From a virus: a stretch of DNA of 44,954 nucleotides. How positions within the stretch are numbered: position 1 is the first letter of the stretch; the number at the start of each line of letters is the position of its first letter. The notes beneath the pieces were generated by a model that saw nothing but the letters and a program-made list of their open reading frames with translations, was not told the DNA's origin and searched no databases. The stretch is taken from positions 1 to 44,954 of the IMG/VR virus record IMGVR_UViG_3300030382_004385, one strand, 5' to 3'. Both the position numbers and the translations under genes were made by a program. Of the stretch, positions 1 through 6,448 are shown in pieces.

Positions 1-13
1 GTATACCACACAG

Positions 14-107
14 TGTCATATTGTCATATTAATTATTTTTATATGTCAGTTTGTCATTATGTCATATTGTCATATAAATATGTCAGTATGTCATTGACAG
101 ATTGTCA
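14..107. repeat. Iteron-like array of TGTCA repeats
   Basis: Nine direct copies of TGTCA begin at 14, 22, 44, 52, 60, 68, 81, 89 and 103. Several are exactly 8 bp apart (14/22, 44/52/60/68, 81/89), giving a TGTCATAT-like unit. One inverted copy, TGACA, lies at 95-99. The array is almost entirely A/T apart from these G and C positions. It could be a binding array for a replication initiator or repressor, or part of a packaging or origin region. The function is inferred. The array reaches the left edge and may continue beyond it. Confidence 0.7.
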
Positions 108-108
108 T

Positions 109-321
109 TTAAATTAGAATATAATCTAAGTCGAATGAATCAGTTTTAATAGTGTAATTTATATTATTAGATTTTAGGGCTGAAATGGTTTCGGGCCAGT
201 CAGTTGTATATTCGAATAAGATAAATTTATAATTTTCGTTTTGATATTCTGAGTCAGTATCAGATAGATAATGGAGTTCAGTATATTCTGGTAATTTAGA
301 TATTAATTGATTATAAGTCAT
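109..321 (-). CDS. Small acidic hypothetical protein, leftward
   Basis: This open frame encodes 70 residues on the minus strand, rich in Asp, Glu, Asn and Tyr. It has no transmembrane segment or recognised motif. Its start at 321 lies just downstream (reading leftward) of a cluster of palindromes and direct repeats at 405-470, which could be its control region, and its stop abuts the TGTCA array. The balanced composition makes it look more like a protein than most AT-rich chance frames. Its opposite orientation to every structural gene would fit an early or regulatory gene. I do not recognise the family, and it could be spurious. Confidence 0.4.
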   Translation of the reverse strand: MTYNQLISKLPEYTELHYLSDTDSEYQNENYKFILFEYTTDWPETISALKSNNINYTIKTDSFDLDYILI

Positions 322-404
322 ATAGTTATTATTTAATTATTAATTTGTTTATATATATATTATCTAGTGAATATCTTTTTTACTATGTGATTATATAAAC
401 TCTA

Positions 405-470
405 TATGAAATCATAGTTAAGTCAGACTTAATTATGAAATCATAATGAGTTTATAAATCATAATGAGTT
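405..470. promoter_or_regulatory. Nested palindromes and direct repeats, operator-like
   Basis: TATGAAATCATA, itself an inverted repeat (TATGA-AA-TCATA), occurs at 405-416 and 434-445. Between the copies, at 418-432, lies the palindrome TTAAGTC-A-GACTTAA. A perfect 15-bp direct repeat, AAATCATAATGAGTT, occupies 438-452 and 456-470 at an 18-bp period. The cluster sits immediately upstream of the leftward 70-aa ORF. Dyad symmetry with repeated half-sites is typical of repressor or initiator binding, but the function is inferred. Confidence 0.55.
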
Positions 471-477
471 GGAGGGA

Positions 478-684
478 TTATTTAGTAGGGTTAGGGAGTT
501 TGAATAGACGGTGTGTGAGGTTGGAGTAGTTAGTATTGTTAAGGGTATAATATAGGGAATATAGGGATGTATTGGATATTTTATAATAAGATATATTATT
601 TAATTTGATTTGATTAGGTGATATGATTGAGATTGAGGACATAGTGAGATGTTTAGTTATTGGTAAAATTACCTTGTTATACAT
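478..684 (-). CDS. Doubtful small leftward ORF
   Basis: This minus-strand frame of 68 residues is rich in Ser, Asn, Tyr, Leu and Ile, the composition expected of a chance frame in AT-rich DNA. No motif, membrane segment or signal peptide is evident. It shares orientation with the 70-aa ORF at 109-321, so the two could form a short leftward transcription unit. That is the main reason for listing it. It could equally be non-coding sequence within the control region. Confidence 0.2.
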   Translation of the reverse strand: MYNKVILPITKHLTMSSISIISPNQIKLNNISYYKISNTSLYSLYYTLNNTNYSNLTHRLFKLPNPTK

Positions 685-864
685 ATATTATCCGAGACAT
701 ATCGTGGTGAATATGTGAAAAGTCTAGACGAAAATGGTTATATATGGACATCAAGTCAAACTAGTTACGATCGGAAGACCAAGGGGAATCGGGCGGAAAC
801 GAGGGGAATCATGGGGCCCATGGAAAAAAAATCAGTTTTGTAGGAATCACAGCGTGGTGAGGAG

Positions 865-884
865 GGGGTATAGAACAGTACCCC
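865..884. repeat. GGGGTA/TACCCC inverted repeat
   Basis: GGGGTA at 865-870 and TACCCC at 879-884 are perfect inverted arms around an 8-nt spacer, inside the G-rich part of the control region. It could be an operator or an RNA hairpin. No poly-T tract follows directly, so it is not a classical terminator. Confidence 0.45.
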
Positions 885-967
885 TATATTTACGATAACT
901 TTTTTTTAGTGACAAAAGGTAGTAAAGATACCTATAGTAAGGAGCTAGTGTCACCTTCCCCCTTTAT

Positions 968-991
968 AGTATTATACTAGGGTATAATACT
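968..991. promoter_or_regulatory. Perfect 10-bp inverted repeat before the structural operon
   Basis: AGTATTATAC at 968-977 and GTATAATACT at 982-991 are exact reverse complements around TAGG. The arms contain TATAAT-like text. The element lies about 70 bp upstream of the first rightward gene and between the two GCTAGTGTCA copies at 944-953 and 1016-1025. It could be an operator, a dyad-containing promoter, or a hairpin in the leader RNA. Confidence 0.5.
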
Positions 992-1063
992 TAGGATAGG
1001 GATAATAAGTAATAGGCTAGTGTCATCATTTAAATTATTATTTATACATGTAATTATATTTCT

Positions 1064-1318
1064 ATGAGAACACCATTTAAGCTACGATCACATCCTTCAC
1101 CTTTCAAGCAGGACCTCTCACCAGAGGCTGCTGCCGCAAAGAAGAAGCGTGATATAATAGCTGCATCCACACCAGAACGTATTAAAAAACGTTCAGAAAA
1201 CCAAAGTAAAGGACAGTCGGATAAATTCGATTGGCACCATAACTCAGATGGCAGTATAGTTAAAATGAGTATCTCCAATAACCGCAACGTTTGGCAACAT
1301 AACGAACGTAACGCGTAA
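1064..1318 (+). CDS. Small basic phage protein with PFK/SPFKQ motifs
   Basis: This 84-residue protein is basic and probably largely disordered. TPFK occurs at residues 3-6 and SPFKQ at 12-16, then an Ala/Lys-rich segment, then a His/Trp/Asn-rich tail. The SPFKQ-type motif recurs in six further proteins of the next 7 kb, which suggests a common interaction or targeting role. The ATG at 1064 is the first in frame and is preceded by an A/T leader without a Shine-Dalgarno sequence. It is the first gene of the rightward block. A long opposing frame covers the same bases, but its leader and order do not fit. The function is unknown. Confidence 0.65.
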   Translation: MRTPFKLRSHPSPFKQDLSPEAAAAKKKRDIIAASTPERIKKRSENQSKGQSDKFDWHHNSDGSIVKMSISNNRNVWQHNERNA

Positions 1319-1341
1319 GTTTAACCTTAAATACCAAAATT

Positions 1342-1653
1342 ATGACGTATTTTTATTCGACTAGATCGTGGAGTAGTCAACCACAAATTACCGAGGAAAC
1401 CATAAAAGCTTGGAAGCATTTAGCTGAAAAGAAGAACTGGAGAATAGTTCAGTTACCAAATGGATTTTTTCAAACCGAATACCGAGACATCGAGTGTAAT
1501 TGCGAAAAAAAGAAATGCATTTGCGACAGATGGAACGATGTTACAAGAAGAGAAACAATAGAAGGTGCAGAAGCTGCTATAGATGGTAGCATAGAACATT
1601 ACTCTAAAAAGTTAGAGTTTATGAAAGGACCTAAAGTTGTTAAAACTTTTTAA
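1342..1653 (+). CDS. Hypothetical protein with a cysteine cluster
   Basis: The protein has 103 residues. A mid-protein cluster of four Cys (C-x-C, four residues, C-x-C) could bind a metal or form disulphides. The N-terminal half is Trp- and Lys-rich and the C-terminal half looks helical. It follows the 84-aa gene by 23 nt and precedes groEL by 25 nt, so it is probably cotranscribed with both. No family is recognised. It might be a small domain binding nucleic acid or protein through a zinc ribbon-like knuckle, but the spacing matches no classical zinc finger I can name. Confidence 0.65.
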   Translation: MTYFYSTRSWSSQPQITEETIKAWKHLAEKKNWRIVQLPNGFFQTEYRDIECNCEKKKCICDRWNDVTRRETIEGAEAAIDGSIEHYSKKLEFMKGPKVVKTF

Positions 1654-1678
1654 TAATAGTAAATTAAAATTTAATTAA

Positions 1679-3253
1679 ATGGAATTTAATCATCCTAGTG
1701 AGATCGTTAAAGATCTTAGTTTTGGCGAGGAAGCCAAAGATAAAGTTATTGAAGGCGTAGATAAACTAGCAAAAGCAGTAAAATCTACCCTTGGAGCTTC
1801 AGGTAAGTGTGTAATATATGAAGACGGTAGGGGTAACCCAGTGATCACAAAAGACGGTGTAACGGTAGCACAATCCGTTGTCTTGCTTGATCCCGTAGAG
1901 AACATAGGCGCTACACTTATTAAAGAAGCCGCAAATAATACAGTGAAAGAAGCAGGTGATGGTACCACAACGGCTATCGTCCTTGCTGAATCACTATTAA
2001 AGATAGTGAATGAACCCGAGTATAAGGGTGAATCAATAAGAGATATTAAAAATGGAATTCAATCAGGAAGTGAAAAGGTTATGGAGTACCTTTCTAAACA
2101 CTCCAAAGCAGTGTCTGGCACTATGCTTGCTGACGTATCAACGATTAGTTGCAATAATGACACTGAACTTGGTAGCATCATTTCGTCAGCTTACGAAAAA
2201 GTAGGTAAAGATGGTGTAGTATTGATGGAAGAATCAGATACTGAAGAAACTTTTGCTGAGGTTGTTGATGGTGTGCAATTTGATAGTGGATTAATATCCT
2301 CACATTTTGCAACAAATAAAGATAAACAAACAGCGGAATTAGAAAATCCTTTGATTTTAATTGTTTCTTCAACAATATCTAGTATTAGAAAGATACAAAG
2401 CATACTAGAACATGTAATAAAGAATAAGAGATCCTTATTAATTATAGCAGATGTTGATCCACAAGTCAAATCTGCATTATTAATGAATAGAGTTAAAGGT
2501 AATATTAAAGTAAATATTATAGACCCACCCGGGTTTGGTGCTAATAAATCAGATACTATAGATGATTTAGCATTTTTAACCGGAGCGCAAGTTATGAATG
2601 AAGAGCTTGGAGATGATTTAGATCTAATCCAGCCAGTTTGTTTGGGTGAAGTAGTAAAATCTGTCACTAACAACAGAACTACAGTCCTTACAACTGGTGT
2701 AAATAAGAGCGATTTACAAGAAAGGATCGATTTAGTTAAAAAACAACTAAAAAAAGAAAAAGAACCGTTTTTCAAAAAGAAATTACAAGAAAGACTGGCT
2801 ATGCTAACAGGTTATGTTGGCGTAATTAAGGTAGGTGCTAATTCAAAGGTGGAATTAAAGGAGAAAAAAGACAGGGTTGAAGATTCTATCTATGCAGTTA
2901 AAGCTGCTTTACAAGAAGGAATCGTCCCAGGCGGCGGAATTGCACTGTTAAATGCTGCACAAAGCATAAAAACCAAAAATATAGGGGAGAAAATACTTGC
3001 AAAAGCTATAAAATCTCCATTTACCACAATAATGGCAAACGCAGGTATTGAAAACTACGAAACACCGACCAAAAAAGGTGTTGGATATGACGTAATTACC
3101 GGTAAAAGCGTCGATATGGTAAAATCCGGAATCGTAGACCCCGCCTTAGTAACAAAAACAGCGCTAAAAAACGCAATTAGTGTTGTTAAAACTATAATTT
3201 CTGCAAATTGTGTAATATCTAATATAAGGATAAGCCATGAAAGCAATAAATAG
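1679..3253 (+). CDS. groEL: Phage chaperonin GroEL (Hsp60)
   Basis: This full-length group I chaperonin (524 aa; cellular GroEL is about 548) should form ring cavities that fold proteins with ATP. The ATP site is intact: GNPVITKDGVTVA near residues 52-64, GDGTTT at 93-98, an Asp at 402 in the place of E. coli Asp398, and GGG at 418-420. The apical segment around residues 190-375 is the most divergent part, as expected if it binds phage substrates. The C-terminus lacks the Gly-Gly-Met tail of cellular GroEL. The gene overlaps groES by 17 nt. A likely client is the capsid protein or another large virion protein. The divergence and phage setting argue for a long-resident phage gene, not recent capture. 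Confidence 0.95.
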   Translation: MEFNHPSEIVKDLSFGEEAKDKVIEGVDKLAKAVKSTLGASGKCVIYEDGRGNPVITKDGVTVAQSVVLLDPVENIGATLIKEAANNTVKEAGDGTTTAIVLAESLLKIVNEPEYKGESIRDIKNGIQSGSEKVMEYLSKHSKAVSGTMLADVSTISCNNDTELGSIISSAYEKVGKDGVVLMEESDTEETFAEVVDGVQFDSGLISSHFATNKDKQTAELENPLILIVSSTISSIRKIQSILEHVIKNKRSLLIIADVDPQVKSALLMNRVKGNIKVNIIDPPGFGANKSDTIDDLAFLTGAQVMNEELGDDLDLIQPVCLGEVVKSVTNNRTTVLTTGVNKSDLQERIDLVKKQLKKEKEPFFKKKLQERLAMLTGYVGVIKVGANSKVELKEKKDRVEDSIYAVKAALQEGIVPGGGIALLNAAQSIKTKNIGEKILAKAIKSPFTTIMANAGIENYETPTKKGVGYDVITGKSVDMVKSGIVDPALVTKTALKNAISVVKTIISANCVISNIRISHESNK

Positions 3254-3494
3254 TTATATTATAGTAGAAAAAATTAAAGAAAAACCTAAAACCATCGCTG
3301 GGTTAGAAATTACAGAAAAATTAGACAGCGATAATAGGTATTTAAAAGCTAAAATAATATCAATAGGTAACCTTGTAGAAGGTGTTAGCATAAATGACAT
3401 CGTTCATTATGATAAACATGCTGGACATGGTATACAATGGAAAGATAAACTATACTATGTTATAAGAATACAAGACATAGTTATAGTAGAATGA
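3237..3494 (+). CDS. groES: Phage co-chaperonin GroES-like protein
   Basis: This 85-residue protein matches the GroES fold, which caps the GroEL ring. It opens with a beta strand (INSYIIVEKI), followed by a mobile-loop-like segment at about 16-30 with the hydrophobic triplet IAG/LEI that would dock on GroEL. The end, KDKLYYVIRIQDIVIVE, fits the C-terminal strands of GroES. It is shorter than typical GroES (about 95 aa), and the roof region looks shortened or replaced by a His/Gly stretch. Its start lies inside the groEL end and its stop overlaps the next gene by 4 nt, indicating translational coupling. The pairing with its own GroEL is clear, whereas specificity is inferred. Confidence 0.85.
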   Translation: MKAINSYIIVEKIKEKPKTIAGLEITEKLDSDNRYLKAKIISIGNLVEGVSINDIVHYDKHAGHGIQWKDKLYYVIRIQDIVIVE

Positions 3495-3931
3495 AATTAA
3501 GCGCATCAGACCTTAGGGAGTTAAATTTATTTAAATATTACAGACTTGTGCGAAAATGGGCCTGTAAAACCTATGATCTAAAAGATGCTGACTTAGAACT
3601 TTTAATCTATTTAGATTGCAAATCGCGATTTACACGTAATGATTTTATAGATGGTGTTTACACTTACTCATGGGATAAGAACCGGTGGGAGCGTTTAAGA
3701 AGAAACGGGTGGATAGATACGTGGCGCCATCGCAACAGAACAACAATCAAATATAGTATATTCAAAACCTCATTTAAATGTAGTCAACTTATATCCCGAA
3801 TATACAGAATCTTATTGGGTGAAGAGGATTTACCAACATCAGAACGAAATATTTTTTATAATAACGAATCATATACTGATAAAGTATATAATAAAGCTAT
3901 TGATGATATGATTAAAGATAAAGACAGATAA
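3491..3931 (+). CDS. Winged-helix-like basic protein
   Basis: The 146-residue protein is rich in Arg, Lys, Trp and Tyr. Residues about 15-100 read like a MarR-type winged helix: helices containing LVRKWACKTYDL and LELLIYLDC, a second helical segment, then RWERLRRNGWIDTW followed by RNRTTIKYSI, which could be the recognition helix and wing. The C-terminal third is helical and charged. A transcriptional or DNA-binding role is inferred from this pattern. It overlaps groES by 4 nt (ATGA), so the three genes are probably translationally coupled. Alternatively it is a virion assembly factor, because it sits among structural genes. Confidence 0.6.
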   Translation: MKLSASDLRELNLFKYYRLVRKWACKTYDLKDADLELLIYLDCKSRFTRNDFIDGVYTYSWDKNRWERLRRNGWIDTWRHRNRTTIKYSIFKTSFKCSQLISRIYRILLGEEDLPTSERNIFYNNESYTDKVYNKAIDDMIKDKDR

Positions 3932-3933
3932 TA

Positions 3934-4386
3934 ATGAAAAGAACAAAAGGAGTAGGACCACAAGGTCTAGGCGTATCACCATTTAAAGAGGTTGATTCTA
4001 CGCTAGAATCAACAGAAAATGTAGAATTAGGTTCATCACTAGATGATTTTGGAAACCCATTTGACCCGAATGCAAGGGGCGCACAATACTATGTTGTCGG
4101 TGGAGGTCAAGGAACAGGTGGCCAAAGTATCACTCAAGGAATGAGTCAAGACGAGGTTGTTGTAAACGCTGGTCCTAGAAAGAAAACTAGAGCGGAACAC
4201 AGATTAGATAAAACACAATCTAAAGGTGAAGCCGCTGCTGAAGCAGGAAACTATAATAAAGCAAATAGATTACAAGCTAGAAAGCAGAGATTACTTGACA
4301 AGATAGATCGTCAAAAAGATAAAGATAAAAAGAGATACGTTAGAAAAGATAAAAAATACTGGCGTGATCAAGAAGAAAATAACTAA
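3934..4386 (+). CDS. Disordered protein with SPFKE motif and basic tail
   Basis: The 150-residue protein carries SPFKE at 15-19, a Gly/Gln-rich middle (GGGQGTGGQ) and a strongly charged Lys/Arg/Asp C-terminal region (about 90-150) that is probably a long helix or coiled coil. It has no signal peptide or membrane segment. It begins 2 nt after the winged-helix gene ends, and the next gene starts 9 nt later. The motif and low complexity link it to the family of small linear-motif proteins in this block. It could be a minor virion protein or a packaged DNA-binding protein. I recognise no enzyme motif. Confidence 0.65.
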   Translation: MKRTKGVGPQGLGVSPFKEVDSTLESTENVELGSSLDDFGNPFDPNARGAQYYVVGGGQGTGGQSITQGMSQDEVVVNAGPRKKTRAEHRLDKTQSKGEAAAEAGNYNKANRLQARKQRLLDKIDRQKDKDKKRYVRKDKKYWRDQEENN

Positions 4387-4395
4387 ATAATAATC

Positions 4396-4689
4396 ATGGG
4401 AAAACCAGGAAACAAAAATCAAAGTAGCATGAGTAACATCTTTAAAAGAGTACCTAATGCTAATTACGAATCAACAGAAGCTATAGTACCAGGAATTGGT
4501 GGTATGGGTGAGCAAAGCTCAGAAGATGTATATATGAGTGATACAGAAAAATCACCGCTTCAACAAAGAGGGAAGTCAGGTGAACCAACACCTAAAGCAG
4601 GTGAGGGAGCGGCGGCACCGGCTGGACAGGGAGGAAAAGATCCTGCTAAACCAAAAGTATCGCCAGCACCACCAACTAAGAAAGAGTAA
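4396..4689 (+). CDS. Disordered protein with SPLQQ motif and Ala/Pro-rich tail
   Basis: This 97-residue protein is rich in Gly, Ser, Pro, Lys and Ala. It has SPLQQ at 53-57 and a low-complexity tail of Ala, Pro, Gly and Lys. It is almost certainly disordered and has no recognised fold. The next gene begins 4 nt downstream at 4694. A longer frame opening at 4538 overlaps the end of this gene. I read this gene as real because its N-terminus and motif match its neighbours, and the overlapping extension encodes only Arg/Gln/His-rich sequence. Confidence 0.6.
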   Translation: MGKPGNKNQSSMSNIFKRVPNANYESTEAIVPGIGGMGEQSSEDVYMSDTEKSPLQQRGKSGEPTPKAGEGAAAPAGQGGKDPAKPKVSPAPPTKKE

Positions 4690-4693
4690 TACA

Positions 4694-5629
4694 ATGAACA
4701 TCGTACAAAAAGTAAAGAGTAGGGATATTACACCTGGTCATAGTAATTATCGAGAGGTAACTATTGATGCTGCTGGGAATGGACCTATAATTAACTTTAA
4801 TGGTGTACATGCTAGAAATAGTGGTTTACCGGGATTTTCACCTATTAAGCAAACTAGTTCAGAATACGAAAAAAATCAAGAAAATAAAGACGCACCTAAA
4901 AGAAGTTGGTGGGATAAAGCTAAAGATTGGGGACATACAACTTTAGATGTAGCTGGTATGATACCCGTTGTTGGTGTTGCTGCTGATCTTGTTAACGCGG
5001 GTTGGTATGGTTTAGAGGGTGATTATCTTAATGCTGGATTATCTGGACTTGCAGCTCTTCCAGGTATTGGTCAAGCAGCTACGGCTACTAAATTAGCTAA
5101 AAAAGGAGTTGGTCTTGGTAAATCAATAAAAAAAGCCGCAAAAGCAAACCCACTTATGACTGGTGTTGATATAACTATGGGTGCTGATTTACTACAAGAT
5201 ACATTAGCTGGGGAAGAAGGGTTAGTTAAAAAAGATTTAGGATTTACATTACCACATTCTGGTGTATCACCTTGGTTTGGGAGGAATGAAGAGGGTATGT
5301 CTGGTATACATAATCCACTTACTGGTGGAGAAATGTCAGCTGTATTTCCTAAAATTGGAGAATGGTACGGAAAAGGAAAGAATGCGCTAGATAAATGGGA
5401 TAAGAAAGATAACATAGAAGGAAACAAGTGGGAACAATTTAAAGGTGGTATTTCTAATTTATTTGATAGCGATGATGATGATAAGGAACTAGGAGGAGAT
5501 ACACCACCACCAGTTGTAGAAGTAGAAAATGATGATAAAGAAAAGAAAACAAAAAAACCTAATTACTTAAAGTATAGAGATAAAATGAAAAAAATACAAA
5601 AAGATCAAGGATTTAATCTAAAGTATTAA
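4694..5629 (+). CDS. SPIKQ-motif protein with pretoxin-like hydrophobic segment
   Basis: I chose the start at 4694, not an upstream in-frame ATG at 4538, because the extra 52 residues overlap the previous gene and look out of frame. The 311-aa protein has SPIKQ at 49-53. A Gly/Ala-rich hydrophobic region at about 85-135 follows, with paired phrases MIPVVGVAADLVNAGWYG and LSGLAALPGIGQAATA. This pattern strongly resembles the hydrophobic segment that precedes toxin domains in polymorphic toxins. No toxin domain that I recognise follows: the rest is an amphipathic region and an acidic/Lys-rich tail. It may be an ejected protein that inserts in membranes. The function is inferred. Confidence 0.7.
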   Translation: MNIVQKVKSRDITPGHSNYREVTIDAAGNGPIINFNGVHARNSGLPGFSPIKQTSSEYEKNQENKDAPKRSWWDKAKDWGHTTLDVAGMIPVVGVAADLVNAGWYGLEGDYLNAGLSGLAALPGIGQAATATKLAKKGVGLGKSIKKAAKANPLMTGVDITMGADLLQDTLAGEEGLVKKDLGFTLPHSGVSPWFGRNEEGMSGIHNPLTGGEMSAVFPKIGEWYGKGKNALDKWDKKDNIEGNKWEQFKGGISNLFDSDDDDKELGGDTPPPVVEVENDDKEKKTKKPNYLKYRDKMKKIQKDQGFNLKY

Positions 5630-5667
5630 ATAAGTAAAAATAACAATAATAGTGTAACTTATATATC

Positions 5668-6009
5668 ATGGCTATACCTATAACACAAAGAGCAAAAAAC
5701 ACACCTGTTATTGAAAAAGATAATCTAGGTAGTGATATTGTTGCTGAAGCAAATAATGATGGTACTATATATGTAAATAAAAAAGCATCAAAAGAAAAGA
5801 AAGCAGAAGCAATAGAACATGAAAAAGTACATATGGATCAAATGGATCGTGGAGATTTAGATTATGATGATAACTATGTATATTGGAAAGGTAAAAAGTA
5901 TCCACGCGATGAAATGAAAGAAGGGGATAAGAAATTACCATGGGAGCAAGAAGCTTGGGAAGCTAATAAAAAATTTAAACAAGAACATAAAAGTATACAT
6001 AATGCATAA
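5668..6009 (+). CDS. Small HExxH zinc-metallopeptidase-like protein
   Basis: This 113-residue protein contains AIEHEKVHMDQMD with HEKVH at 51-55, an HExxH motif that binds zinc through two His and uses Glu for catalysis. A Glu-rich helix, LPWEQEAWEAN (90-100), offers a possible third ligand at E93, E95 or E98, as in gluzincins. The N-terminus carries PITQ (4-7), the short motif shared with neighbours. It has no signal peptide. It overlaps the next gene by 8 nt. It could be a minimal peptidase acting on virion proteins or on the host envelope after ejection. Activity is not proven by a motif alone. Confidence 0.7.
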   Translation: MAIPITQRAKNTPVIEKDNLGSDIVAEANNDGTIYVNKKASKEKKAEAIEHEKVHMDQMDRGDLDYDDNYVYWKGKKYPRDEMKEGDKKLPWEQEAWEANKKFKQEHKSIHNA

Positions 6010-6430
6010 AGCAACACCAATAACACAAAAAGCAAGTGCTTTAAAAATGGAGTATAATCCAGAAGTAGTACGATTAGCTGGAGAGTCAGCTGATAAGTTC
6101 AAATCTTATAGAGCTGATAAAACTGAAAAACCAGCGGATAACGAAAACGATCAAACTAACCCAGATGTTGAAATAATAGAAACAGATGATAATGGAGATA
6201 ATGGAAACGGTGATAATGGAGATAATGGGGATAATGGAGATAATGGCGATAATGGGGATAATGGCGATAACGGTGCTAACTCCAGTGATGGTACTGCTAG
6301 CGGACAAGGAGGCGGAGAAGGCGAAGAAACAGAGGACGCAGCAGCAGCAGCAATAAATACAAAAGCAGTTAATGATTTAGATAAAGCACTAAGCAGTCAA
6401 TTTGCTAATATTACAAATATAAAATTATAA
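6002..6430 (+). CDS. Acidic protein with Asp-Asn-Gly tandem repeats
   Basis: The 142-residue protein begins with TPITQ (5-9) and KASALKM, then a region similar to the start of the 380-aa protein at 36248 (AxxSADKFKSYR versus AAADKFQSYR). A tandem Asp-Asn-Gly repeat occupies about 63-91, and a Gly/Glu/Ala-rich stretch follows. Repeated DNG could bind calcium loosely or act as a flexible linker. Its start overlaps the upstream peptidase-like gene by 8 nt. It is probably a virion-associated disordered protein. No catalytic motif is visible. Confidence 0.65.
   Translation: MHKATPITQKASALKMEYNPEVVRLAGESADKFKSYRADKTEKPADNENDQTNPDVEIIETDDNGDNGNGDNGDNGDNGDNGDNGDNGDNGANSSDGTASGQGGGEGEETEDAAAAAINTKAVNDLDKALSSQFANITNIKL
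6188..6273 (+). repeat. 9-bp tandem repeat GATAATGGN
   Basis: About ten near-perfect 9-bp units (GATAATGGA/G/C, two with variants) encode the Asp-Asn-Gly repeat of the 142-aa protein. Unlike the Thr-rich genes downstream, the units are nearly identical in DNA, so copy number could change by slippage. Confidence 0.8.
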
Positions 6431-6448
6431 CAATAAAACAACAATATT

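Larger units (their letters stand above)
322..1063. other. Control region without a confident gene
   Basis: This stretch separates leftward small ORFs from the rightward structural genes. Its left part is A/T-rich and carries palindromes and 15-bp direct repeats at 405-470. Its middle is G-rich on the plus strand: AGGGGAATC occurs at 782-790 and 802-810, a near-palindrome centred on GGGGCCC lies at 811-821, and a GGGGTA/TACCCC inverted repeat lies at 865-884. Its right part holds a perfect 10-bp inverted repeat at 968-991 and two GCTAGTGTCA copies at 944-953 and 1016-1025. A rightward promoter for the structural operon is expected here, but I could not assign a specific promoter sequence. Confidence 0.6.

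Noticed and set aside
109-684. A toxin-antitoxin pair formed by the two small leftward ORFs
   Set aside because: Neither shows a known toxin or antitoxin motif, and the 68-aa frame may not be real.
2191-2775. Minus-strand frame of 194 aa inside groEL
   Set aside because: GroEL is unmistakable in the plus strand, and the reverse frame is Ser/Leu/Ile-rich without motifs.
4538-4693. Upstream in-frame extension of the 311-aa protein
   Set aside because: It overlaps the 97-aa gene, is Arg/Gln/His-rich like an out-of-frame reading, and a good ATG follows 4 nt after that gene's stop.
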